13,321 nucleotides of DNA from DATLYH01 sp035575035 (GTDB taxonomy: Bacteria > Planctomycetota > Planctomycetia > Gemmatales > Gemmataceae): assembly GCA_035575035.1 (NCBI GenBank), contig DATLYH010000116.1, positions 1 through 13,321 on the forward strand, read 5' to 3'. Below the pieces are notes generated by a model. That model was not told the DNA's origin, searched no databases, and worked only from the letters and a program-made list of their open reading frames with translations. Below, piece after piece: positions 1 through 6,852 of the stretch. Each line of letters starts with the position of its first letter. The stretch's first letter is position 1. A program made the translations under genes and the position numbers.

Positions 1-132
1 CAAGGGGTGCTCAGTTCGGTCTTGCAGACGTGCAAGCAGCAGGCGAAGGCGGCGCTGGACTTCATCAGCCAGAGCCTGCGGGCCTTCGGCAACTGGCTCC
101 TGCCCACTCCAGCCCTGCTCGCAACCCGCTAA
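1..132 (+). CDS. C-terminal end of an IS66-like transposase (partial)
   Basis: An open frame enters at base 1 and ends at a TAA at 130-132, giving 43 residues. The visible part contains TCKQQAKAALDFISQSLRAF followed by a short Pro/Leu-rich tail. From memory this resembles the C-terminal tail of IS66-type transposases (a pattern like TC-x-QQG-x-x-x-L-x-F-L). The catalytic DDE residues would lie upstream, outside the window. The stop overlaps the stop of the truncated aldo/keto reductase on the other strand, so an element edge or a later deletion junction lies close to 130-145. I cannot pick out a terminal inverted repeat or a target-site duplication between them. Another DDE transposase family is possible. 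Confidence 0.5.
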   Translation, partial: QGVLSSVLQTCKQQAKAALDFISQSLRAFGNWLLPTPALLATR

Positions 133-491
133 TCAAATACATTTTTGGTCATGAGGAATACTTGCTTCCGCTTGCCGCCGACCTTCAGCGCCTGGCCCAT
201 GACTTCCTCGCTGCCGCCGTCGTGATAGTCCCAGGCATTGTCGAAGAAGGTCAAGCCGTTGTCGATGGCGGCATGCATGATGCGGATGGCCTCTTTCCGG
301 TCCTTGATGGAGCCGATGTGCCAGCCGCCCAGGCACAAGATGGAGACCTTCTCGCCGGTCTTGCCAAGCGGCCGCAGGGGCAGTCCCTTAGCGTCATCGG
401 CCCCAACCGCGCTGGCCGCTCCGCCGAGGGCAGCGGCGCCGGCCAGGGCGGCCTGCAGGAACTCGCGCCGGTTGTTGTGCTGCTGGTTCAT
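129..491 (-). pseudogene. Aldo/keto reductase with Tat signal, 3'-truncated
   Basis: The first 120 residues of a Tat-exported aldo/keto reductase. The N-terminus has a twin-arginine motif (RREFL at residues 8-12) and an Ala/Gly-rich hydrophobic stretch. The (beta/alpha)8 barrel then begins: a first-strand LPLRPLGKTG motif, the catalytic Asp/Tyr region in FFDNAWDYHDG, and the catalytic Lys region FLMTK. The reading stops right after that Lys. Planctomycete members of the family usually exceed 300 residues, so the catalytic His and the NADP-binding C-terminal half are missing. The TAG stop lies at the junction with the transposase fragment, so truncation by a mobile element is the simplest reading. 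The ATG at 491 is preceded by a good Shine-Dalgarno GGAGGAAGGG. An in-frame extension to 620 exists but would bury the Tat signal, so I reject it. A functional product is unlikely. Confidence 0.8.
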
Positions 492-824
492 CGTCCCTTC
501 CTCCGTCGGATGCGACCCGAACCCCGCGCCCGCCTCACACGCTGGCGGGCTCTCCAGTCCATTGTCGCCGCTGCCGGCCGCAACGGCCACTGAACAGAGC
601 GGATTGGGGCGGCAGTCCAAAGCTCAGTCGTAGTTGCTTGTGGCCTGGGTCTTCCTCACCCGCGGGCTGATTGACACGGCCGGCGCCGGGTCGGTAGGAT
701 AGGTGGCGTGGTGCTTCGCCACATTACCAATTCATAGCAAGTTCGGGATCATCCTGCGGCAGATGCGCGGCGCTGTGCATCGTTGTTGGTCGGGTCCTTA
801 AATTTCGCCCGAGGGAGATCTCTT
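492..824. other. Intergenic region between the truncated reductase and the DUF1559 gene
   Basis: 333 bp with no convincing gene; the ORFs crossing it are extensions or shadows of the neighbours. It carries the ribosome binding site of the reductase (about 492-506). An inverted repeat has 7-bp arms at 528-534 and 544-550, inside the reductase leader. A plus-strand sigma70-like promoter lies at 671-700. I see no reductase promoter that I would defend. Confidence 0.6.
671..700 (+). promoter_or_regulatory. Candidate sigma70 promoter for the DUF1559-lipoprotein pair
   Basis: TTGACA (671-676), an 18-bp spacer, then TAGGAT (695-700). The -35 is a perfect consensus; the -10 matches TATAAT at 4 of 6 positions. 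The predicted start near 707 gives a leader of about 118 nt before the ATG at 825. Consensus matching only. Confidence 0.4.
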
Positions 825-1811
825 ATGATTCCTCTGTCCTGGCGCCGATCGGCGTTCACCCTGATCGAATTGCTGGTAGTGATTGCTATCATTGCTATCC
901 TGATTGCCTTGCTGATGCCGGCGGTGCAGAAGGCGCGTGAGGCCGCCAACCGGGCCAGCTGCGGCAACAACCTCAAACAACTCGCCCTGGCCATGCACAA
1001 TTATCACGACGCCCTCGGCACGCTCCCGCCGGGGAACTCCGGTCCCCTCCAACCCGGCCGGCTCGACCGGTTCCCGGCCGGCTGGGACGACCCGTGGTTC
1101 TCCCCCGGCCAGCTGCCGTACGGCACCTTCGGCTGGCCTGCCCACCTCCTGCCTTATCTGGAGCAGGACAACCTCTACAAGTCGATCGACTTCACTGTAC
1201 CGGCCTACACCGAGCCTTTCCTGGAGGCCCGGAACGGAAACCAGAACGACATCCAGACCCGCACGGCGCCGGCCACCAGCGCCCCGAACCGGAACGCCGC
1301 TCTGAATATGCCCAAGGTCTTCGTCTGCCCTTCGGCCCGGCGTGTCAAGCCGCCCACGCAGCAGAAGGATTATGGCGTCAATGGCGGCACCAACCAGCCG
1401 TGCTGTATGGAGCGGCACGCCGATCCGAACCGGTTCAACGGCGTCTTCTCACTGAACAGCAAGTGGCGGCTCACCGATATCGTTGACGGCACCAGCAACA
1501 CGTTTATGCTCCTGGAGCTGGCCCACTACGCCAACCACAGCTGGGGCCCGGTCGATAGCGGCACCAACCCCTTCTTCTTTGTGCACCACTTCTCCGAGGG
1601 ATACGCCTCCTGCTGCGACCACAGCGGCAACGCCACTCCGCCCAACACCACCATCTGGAACACTCGGGCCGCCTTCAGCGCCCACCCCAGCGGCCTGCAA
1701 GCGGCGATGTGCGACGGCAGCGTCGTCTGGATCAGTAACGGCGCCACATTCCGTATCTACAGGGCCGCCTTCACCCGAGCAGGCGGCGAGGCCGAGACCA
1801 GCCCATTCTGA
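825..1811 (+). CDS. DUF1559 family protein with prepilin-type N-terminus
   Basis: A 328-residue protein of the large planctomycete-specific DUF1559 (SBP_bac_10-like) family. The N-terminus is a type IV pilin-like class III signal: residues 10-26 read A-FTLIELLVVIAIIAIL. Prepilin peptidase would cut before Phe11, leaving Glu at mature position 5. A pseudopilin-like helix follows, ending in MPAVQKAREAANR. The C-terminal family motif H-x9-DG is present (His287, Asp297-Gly298). Family members are thought to be surface or envelope proteins, but their exact role is unknown. An upstream TTG at 783 would extend the frame by 14 residues; I chose the ATG at 825 because GAGGGAG lies at 811-817 and it puts the signal at the N-terminus. 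The lipoprotein gene starts 34 bp downstream, probably in the same transcript. Confidence 0.93.
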   Translation: MIPLSWRRSAFTLIELLVVIAIIAILIALLMPAVQKAREAANRASCGNNLKQLALAMHNYHDALGTLPPGNSGPLQPGRLDRFPAGWDDPWFSPGQLPYGTFGWPAHLLPYLEQDNLYKSIDFTVPAYTEPFLEARNGNQNDIQTRTAPATSAPNRNAALNMPKVFVCPSARRVKPPTQQKDYGVNGGTNQPCCMERHADPNRFNGVFSLNSKWRLTDIVDGTSNTFMLLELAHYANHSWGPVDSGTNPFFFVHHFSEGYASCCDHSGNATPPNTTIWNTRAAFSAHPSGLQAAMCDGSVVWISNGATFRIYRAAFTRAGGEAETSPF

Positions 1812-1845
1812 GCCCCGGCTTCCCCCCAACGATCGGAGGGTCTAC

Positions 1846-2283
1846 ATGCGTGGTTCCGATTACGCCGGTCGTCGCCTCGCCCCGGGAGCAGCCCTGCTGG
1901 TGCTACTGGTCGGGGCGGGGTGTAGCGGCGAGCCGGCCGTGGTCAAGGTCAGCGGCAAGGTGACCCACAACGGCAAGCCGGTGCCTGGTCTGTTTCTGAA
2001 CTTCGAACCCGAGAAGGGCCGGCCCAGCTGGGCCATCACCGACAAGGAAGGACGCTTCACCCTCAGCTGCTTCGAGGACAACGACGGCGCCGTCGTCGGC
2101 GCGCACCGCGTCTACGTCTCCATCAAGGACGAGGGCCAGGAGGAGATGCGGAAATACCGCAGCGAGGTGCTGACGGACAAGGAAATCCAGACGATCCTGA
2201 AGAAGTACGGTAAGTACGAGACCACCCCGCTGCGGGTCGATATCAGCCGGCGGACAGGAGACCTCGAGATCAAGCTGGACTGA
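1846..2283 (+). CDS. Lipoprotein with carboxypeptidase-regulatory-like (transthyretin-type) domain
   Basis: 145 residues. The N-terminus has arginines, a hydrophobic stretch (ALLVLLVGAG) and Cys26, a plausible lipobox cysteine although the -3 residue is not ideal. Residues 31-85 resemble the carboxypeptidase regulatory-like fold: VKVSGKVTHNGKPVPGLFLN, then a strand pattern ending in AITDKEGRFTLS. The C-terminal part is charged and ends in DLEIKLD. Such small lipoproteins often follow DUF1559 genes in planctomycetes; their function is not established, and an extracytoplasmic structural or binding role is inference. The ATG at 1846 has GGAGGG at 1835-1840. The frame is open much further upstream (to 1483), but that part lies inside the DUF1559 gene and is a shadow. 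The gene is convergent with the glycoside hydrolase gene, with only 10 bp between their stops and no terminator visible. Confidence 0.88.
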   Translation: MRGSDYAGRRLAPGAALLVLLVGAGCSGEPAVVKVSGKVTHNGKPVPGLFLNFEPEKGRPSWAITDKEGRFTLSCFEDNDGAVVGAHRVYVSIKDEGQEEMRKYRSEVLTDKEIQTILKKYGKYETTPLRVDISRRTGDLEIKLD

Positions 2284-2293
2284 CGGGGTTTCC

Positions 2294-3385
2294 TTACTCC
2301 CCGGTAATCTCCTGGACCAGGGTGAAGAACTGCTTCTTCCGCGTGGTGTTGATCCCCCAGTTGACAGGGGGACTCTGGTAGCCGTCCTCGTAGTTGTTCT
2401 TGCCGGGGTCGAAGTAGCCCCACGAGGCGTACTCGCTCAGCGCGGCCAGCAAGTTGTTCTTCGGCTGGTCGAAGTTGAAGTGGTCGTCCTCGTTGAAGAG
2501 GATTGGCATCGGCCGATAGCCCGGCACCTTCCGCGTCTGCCGGACCATCTCGGCGATGCGGTCGGACTCGTGGACGCCGTTGCCGTGCAGTAGCAGGAAG
2601 TCGGCGCTGCGCACCACATTCTCCCGCGGCACGGTCCCGCCGCCGTAGCTGGTGCTGACCAGCAGCCGCCGTCCGTCCCGCTTCCGTTCCTTCACCCGCT
2701 CGATCAACTCGTGGACGCGCGGCGGCTGCAGGACGGCGTGGTCGTAGCGGACGTTGCACTCGTTGTTCACCTCAATCAGCACATTGCGGTAGCCGCGCTC
2801 CAGCACCCAATCCACGGCGTTATCCAGGCCCCGGCGGACGGCCGCCTCGTCCTTGAGGCGCTCATCCTGGCCGAAGTAGAAGACGCCGAGGATGACGACC
2901 ATGCCCAGCTCGTCGGCCCGGTCGAGGATGCGTTCCAGCCGGGCCATGTACTCGGGGCGCAGGCTGCCGTCGTCGGTCAGGGCCGAGTTGTGCCACGGCT
3001 GCTTCCCCTTGGTGTAGCCCTGAGGGCTGCCCCCTTGGAGGTTGATGGTGAACGCCAAGAGGCCGTGGCGGCGCCATGCGGGCATGGCGGCCAGGAACTC
3101 GCGCGTGTTCCGCTCGGGGTCCCAGCGCTTGGTGTCGGGGTAGGCCCACATCGGCCGCGTCTCGGGGTTGAGGTCGTCGAAGATCCCCTGCACCAGGCGC
3201 GCGTTGAAGAGCAGGCCCTCGACCCGGTGCCCTTTCCAGGTGCGGCCAGCGTAGGTTGGCTTGCCGTTGATGAGGAAGGCGTCGCCCTGGATGGACACTT
3301 CAGTCTTGCGGGCCGGCTTCTGGTCGTCAGCCCCGCCCAGGCCGGCCGCCAGGACACACGCCAGCAGGATCGGGAGAGTTCGCAT
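2294..3385 (-). CDS. Secreted clan GH-A (GH5-like) glycoside hydrolase
   Basis: 363 residues with a Sec-type signal peptide (about residues 1-19, MRTLPILLACVLAAGLGGA). The rest looks like a TIM-barrel retaining glycosidase of clan GH-A. LIEVNNECN holds the Asn208-Glu209 pair typical of the acid/base residue on strand 4. PILFNEDDH holds Glu299, a plausible nucleophile on strand 7. GMVVILGVFYFGQ and FLLLHGNG fit other barrel strands. The residue roles are inferred from the clan pattern, not from an alignment. The substrate cannot be read from sequence; a beta-linked polysaccharide is most likely. The ATG at 3385 is preceded by AAAGGAA. The gene starts 12 bp after the ribonuclease stop on the same strand, so it is probably the last gene of that transcript, although the functions look unrelated. 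Similar genes may be annotated as cellulase family or hypothetical. Confidence 0.75.
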   Translation of the reverse strand: MRTLPILLACVLAAGLGGADDQKPARKTEVSIQGDAFLINGKPTYAGRTWKGHRVEGLLFNARLVQGIFDDLNPETRPMWAYPDTKRWDPERNTREFLAAMPAWRRHGLLAFTINLQGGSPQGYTKGKQPWHNSALTDDGSLRPEYMARLERILDRADELGMVVILGVFYFGQDERLKDEAAVRRGLDNAVDWVLERGYRNVLIEVNNECNVRYDHAVLQPPRVHELIERVKERKRDGRRLLVSTSYGGGTVPRENVVRSADFLLLHGNGVHESDRIAEMVRQTRKVPGYRPMPILFNEDDHFNFDQPKNNLLAALSEYASWGYFDPGKNNYEDGYQSPPVNWGINTTRKKQFFTLVQEITGE

Positions 3386-3397
3386 GGGTAATTCCTT

Positions 3398-5716
3398 TCA
3401 GCGCCGACCGGTGCGCTCGCGCTCGTAGGGGAGCGATTTGACCTCGTTATTGTTGTTGTCGTAGCAGAGGAACTCCAACAACTCCGGCGGGGCGCCGGGC
3501 TGGCCGTTGATCACCACCTGGATGTTGCCGCTCTCTTCCAGGCGGACAATTTCTTTGCGCTTCTTGTTCAGTAAGTAGCTGGCCACGTCCTCAGCCACCC
3601 GCACCTGAATGCGGCTGACCTCCGGGCGGTGGGCGGCTAGCTGAAGCATGCGCATCACTTCAATCGACATGCTCTCGCAAGTTTTCACCTGGCCGGTCCC
3701 CAGGCAATGCGGACAATCCTGGTAAACGCTCCGCTTCAGCGACGGCCGGATCCGCTGCCGGGTCATCTCAATAATGCCGAAGGCCGACATCTTCAGGATC
3801 TTCGTCCGGGCCCGGTCGCGCTTGACCGCCTCGCGCAGGGCCCGCTCGACGGCGCGGCGGTGCTTCTCCTCGCGCATGTCGATGAAGTCGTTGACGATTA
3901 CCCCGCCCAGGTCGCGGAGCCGCAGCTGGCGGGCGATCTCCTTGGCCGCTTGCAGGTTCATCTGATAGGCGGTCTCCTCGGCGCTGTTGTCCGCCCGGAA
4001 GTTGCCGCTGTTGACATCGATGGCCACCAGCGCCTCGGTCTGATCAATCACGATCGAGCCGCCGTTGGGGAGCGGCACGTGCCGCTGCTGGATGCGAGCG
4101 ATCTCCTCCTCGATGCCGTACTTGTGGAAAAGCGGCTCGGTCTCCTGATACAGCTTGATGCGGCCGGCATACCGCGGCATGACGATCTCGCAAAACTCCT
4201 TGGCATGCTCGTAGGCGGTCGGCTCGTCCACCCAGATGGTGTCGATGTCGGGGGTGAAGGTGTCGCGGATGGTCCGCGTGATCATGTCGCTTTCCTGGTA
4301 GATCTCGGCCGGTGCCTTCAGCTTGCGGATGCGCCGCACCACCACCTGCCACAGCCGCGCCAGGTAAGCCAAGTCGCTTTGCAGTTCCTTCTTGTTGCGG
4401 TCGATGCCGGCGGTACGGATGATGAAGCCGAGCCCCTTGGGGGGCTTCAGCTCATGGAAGATCTCGCGGAGGCGGCGGCGCTGCTCCTCATCGGTGATCT
4501 TGCGCGACACGCCGACGCGGTTCAGACCGGGCATCAACACCAGGTAGCGGCCGGCAATGCTGATGTAGGTGCTCAGGGTCGGCCCCTTGGTGCCGATTCC
4601 CTCCTTGATGACCTGAACCAGTACCTCTTGGCCGCGCTTGAAGATGTCCTGGATCAGCGGCTTAGGCCGGCCCGCGCCGGGTCGGCCAAAGGCGCGCCGG
4701 CTCCGTCCACGCCGCCCCTCACGCGGTCGGGGGCGCCGCGGCGCTTCCTCAACCTCCTCGAACTCGGTCATCAGGTCGTCGGAAATCTCGGCCACCGACC
4801 GGTCCTCGGCTTCCTCGGCGAAATCCTCTTCCGGCTCATGGGCCGGCGGCTCTTCGGGGGTCGGTTCGGCGGCCTTTTCCTCGGCCTGACAGCTGGTTGG
4901 CTCGGCCGTCGGCTGGGGGCGCGGGAAGAACAGATCCATATCATCGGTGGGCGGCGGGGCGGACGGGGCCGGTTCGCTCGGGGCCTCGGTGCCGGCGGCG
5001 GAAGAGGCATCCTCCTCGGTGCGGCGCTCGGCCGATTCCATGAACCGGGGGCGCGGCTGCTCGGGGCCTGACTTCTCGACCTCCGGCCCGGGGGGGGCTT
5101 CCGCCGCTTCGCCGCTCGGCTGGTCGGCGACCGCGGGTTCCTCTGCGGCCGGCTCCTCCCGCCGGCGGCGGTTTCCCCCGCGGCCGCGACGGCGCTCCGG
5201 GGGGGGCCCTTCATCCGCCTGGACCTCGGGTTCGGGAGTGGTTTCCGGGGCAGACTCGACCATCTCGGCGGTCTGGGCCGCAAGGGCTGACTCCAAAGCC
5301 GGCGTCGCTTCCGACTCGGGGACCGGCTCGGTCGGAGACGGTTCCGCCGGGCCCTCTGCTTGCTCGGCCGGCTTGACGGTCTCTTGCGGCCGTCCCGGCC
5401 GCTCCGCGCTGCGCTGGCGGTTGCGTCCGTTACCGCGCCGGCCGCCGTTCTCCCCACGTTGCGGCTCAAGGAGGTGGCGGTAGTAAGCCGGCTCAACATC
5501 GGAGACATGCAGGAAACCGTTGCGGCCGACGCCAAAATCGACGAAAGCGGCCTGGATGCTCGGTTCGATGTTGACGATACGGCCCTTGTAGATGTTGCCG
5601 ACGTAGCTCTCGTGACTGGTGCGCTCCACGTACAGCTCTTCGAGCACGCCGTCTTCCAGGATGGCAATACGGCACTCCTCGGGCTGCAACACATTGATGA
5701 GCATTTCTTTTTTCAT
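3398..5716 (-). CDS. rng: Ribonuclease E/G family endoribonuclease with large S1 insertion
   Basis: 772 residues. It cleaves single-stranded RNA in mRNA decay and rRNA processing. The S1 domain starts at about residue 37 (ESYVGNIYKGRIVNIEPSIQ) and resumes at about 353 (PLIQDIFKRGQEVLVQVIKE). Between them, residues 82-350 are a low-complexity insertion rich in Glu, Pro, Ala and Arg. The catalytic core follows: ALVAIDVNSGNF with Asp567, GGVIVNDFIDM with Asp610 (the Mg-binding pair), and the zinc-link DCPHCLGTGQ (Cys668, Cys671). Bacterial RNase G is about 490 residues, close to this protein minus the insertion. The C-terminus ends soon after the core, so there is no RNase E-like C-terminal scaffold; the disordered segment sits in the S1 domain instead. 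The ATG overlaps the stop of the upstream gene (ATGA), implying translational coupling, and AGAGGAAA precedes it. Rng versus Rne naming is uncertain. Confidence 0.95.
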   Translation of the reverse strand: MKKEMLINVLQPEECRIAILEDGVLEELYVERTSHESYVGNIYKGRIVNIEPSIQAAFVDFGVGRNGFLHVSDVEPAYYRHLLEPQRGENGGRRGNGRNRQRSAERPGRPQETVKPAEQAEGPAEPSPTEPVPESEATPALESALAAQTAEMVESAPETTPEPEVQADEGPPPERRRGRGGNRRRREEPAAEEPAVADQPSGEAAEAPPGPEVEKSGPEQPRPRFMESAERRTEEDASSAAGTEAPSEPAPSAPPPTDDMDLFFPRPQPTAEPTSCQAEEKAAEPTPEEPPAHEPEEDFAEEAEDRSVAEISDDLMTEFEEVEEAPRRPRPREGRRGRSRRAFGRPGAGRPKPLIQDIFKRGQEVLVQVIKEGIGTKGPTLSTYISIAGRYLVLMPGLNRVGVSRKITDEEQRRRLREIFHELKPPKGLGFIIRTAGIDRNKKELQSDLAYLARLWQVVVRRIRKLKAPAEIYQESDMITRTIRDTFTPDIDTIWVDEPTAYEHAKEFCEIVMPRYAGRIKLYQETEPLFHKYGIEEEIARIQQRHVPLPNGGSIVIDQTEALVAIDVNSGNFRADNSAEETAYQMNLQAAKEIARQLRLRDLGGVIVNDFIDMREEKHRRAVERALREAVKRDRARTKILKMSAFGIIEMTRQRIRPSLKRSVYQDCPHCLGTGQVKTCESMSIEVMRMLQLAAHRPEVSRIQVRVAEDVASYLLNKKRKEIVRLEESGNIQVVINGQPGAPPELLEFLCYDNNNNEVKSLPYERERTGRR

Positions 5717-6375
5717 GCGTTTCCTCTTAGCGGTTCGGTGGTTTCTTCATCGTGCAGTTCCAGCCGGGTGCGCTCCAGGACGGCCCCGGCGGTCGGCAGG
5801 TCGTCTAGCCCCAGAAGGGCAAGCACGTCGTCGGCCCGGGCCGTGCCCTGGGAGGTGACCCAAAGGTCCATCTCCAGGACGCCGTCGCGCAGGCGCAGGT
5901 CGCGCAGAAATGGCCGGATGTTGACCCGCCGGAGCGTCGGCCGGGTGCGCTGCACCCAGCATTCAGCGGCGTTCAGGACTTCGGTCAGTTTGGAAGGGAG
6001 GCCTTCAGCCCGCTCGGGCGGCAAGGGGAGGCGGTAGGAGACGCTGCGGACCTGGGCCGTCCGGCCCGGTTCGATCCGACGCACCTGGAGGATCTCCAGG
6101 CCGGGCGGCGCCTGGCGAGCTAGCCGCTCGTGGACTTCCTCGGGGGACAACTCGGCGTCAAGTTCCAGCTCGACGACCTCCTCATGCCCGATCACGCCCA
6201 GCGGCAGTGACAGAGCGAAGACCAGCCGCGGCTTGGGGTGGAAGCCGGACGTGGAGCGGAAGGGGAGGCCGGCTCGCCGCAGCATGCGCTCGAAGCAGCG
6301 CATCAGGTCGTGGTGGCTGACCAGGCGCAGGTCGCCGTTTTTGCGGAAGCGGATGCGGACCTTGTCGCGGACCAT
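5713..6375 (-). CDS. TIGR03936 / DUF2344 family protein
   Basis: 220 residues. The N-terminus matches the family signature: VRIRFRKNGDLRLVSHHDLM (residues 6-25), then RRAGLPFRSTSGFHPKPRL and a PLGVIGHEEVVELELD stretch. This family is called radical-SAM-associated because it is often fused to, or encoded beside, a B12-binding radical SAM protein (TIGR03960). Its biochemical role is not established here. It often sits next to an RNase E/G gene, as it does here through a 4-bp stop/start overlap. No radical SAM partner is visible in the window: the upstream 477 bp is non-coding and the next gene is ptsI. The ATG at 6375 has no clear Shine-Dalgarno, so the start is less certain than the family call. 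Confidence 0.87.
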   Translation of the reverse strand: MVRDKVRIRFRKNGDLRLVSHHDLMRCFERMLRRAGLPFRSTSGFHPKPRLVFALSLPLGVIGHEEVVELELDAELSPEEVHERLARQAPPGLEILQVRRIEPGRTAQVRSVSYRLPLPPERAEGLPSKLTEVLNAAECWVQRTRPTLRRVNIRPFLRDLRLRDGVLEMDLWVTSQGTARADDVLALLGLDDLPTAGAVLERTRLELHDEETTEPLRGNA

Positions 6376-6852
6376 GCTGGACGGGAAGCAGGCCGATGCT
6401 CGCCGTTGCCAAGGGCGGCGTTGGAAGGGCGGACGAAAAAGGGGAATCCGCCTGCCGAATGCCGCGATCGAGCCGGCCCGGTTCCCTCGTTCCTCAGTGA
6501 TTCCTCGTGATCTCGTCCAGGGAGGACCCAGGGCAGCAGCCGCGGGTCGGCCTGAGGACGATCACGGCCCGGAAACAGGACCAAGCGCCCGCCCCGGGGC
6601 CCTGTCGGCGGGCCCCACCAGGGCGTGGGCTGGCTTTACCTGCGCGTGTGCCACTTCCAGGCCGGGCCAGGCCTTCTCCCTTACCGTTGGGTGCGGGGCA
6701 CCGCGTCGGCCGCTTGGACCCGCAAGGTCCAGGCCGCCGGTGGGCGGGCGCCCTAGCACCCGGGTGGAGGACAAGAGGACTTGAGGGCCGCGCCGCCCCG
6801 CCGTCTGCGAGTTGACGCCGGCGGCCCTCAATACCTCGCGCCCCCTGATTCC
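6376..6852. other. 477-bp non-coding region with successive stem-loops
   Basis: No ORF crossing it resembles a known protein. Strong short inverted repeats follow each other: 6596-6602/6610-6616 (7 bp, GGGGCCC/GGGCCCC), 6659-6663/6670-6674, 6690-6694/6698-6702, 6712-6720/6726-6734 (about 9 bp with one wobble) and 6781-6791/6821-6831. The last probably ends ptsI transcription. The others could be part of a structured RNA, a 3' UTR, or simply very GC-rich spacer. A 6-bp inverted repeat with an A/T-rich loop lies at 6428-6433/6447-6452. No promoter for the TIGR03936-rng block could be recognised. Confidence 0.5.
6781..6831 (-). terminator. Inverted repeat downstream of ptsI, possible terminator
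   Basis: A perfect 11-bp inverted repeat (TTGAGGGCCGC at 6781-6791, its complement at 6821-6831) with a GC-rich 29-nt loop. It starts about 20 bp past the ptsI stop. There is no T-run after it on the minus strand, only a pyrimidine-rich GTCCTCTTGTCCTCC. It may be a Rho-dependent end or a 3' stabilising hairpin rather than a classic intrinsic terminator. Confidence 0.45.

Noticed and set aside
783..824. Upstream TTG start for the DUF1559 protein
   Set aside because: It would place 14 polar residues before the prepilin-type signal, and the ATG at 825 has a good Shine-Dalgarno.
1483..1845. Long N-terminal extension of the lipoprotein frame
   Set aside because: It overlaps the DUF1559 gene in another frame, has shadow-like composition, and the signal peptide starts at 1846.
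3707..5071. 454-codon plus-strand ORF
   Set aside because: It is a shadow on the opposite strand of the RNase E/G gene, produced by high-GC codon use.
6596..6760. RNase P RNA (rnpB) on the minus strand
   Set aside because: Some segments recall it, but both conserved P4 strands (GAGGAAAGTCC-like and ACAGAA-CCGGCTTA-like) are missing, so only an unexplained structured region is reported.
6233..6831. Several ORFs of 89-183 codons in the rng/ptsI gap
   Set aside because: They are Arg/Pro/Gly-rich, resemble no family, overlap each other on both strands, and lack good ribosome binding sites.
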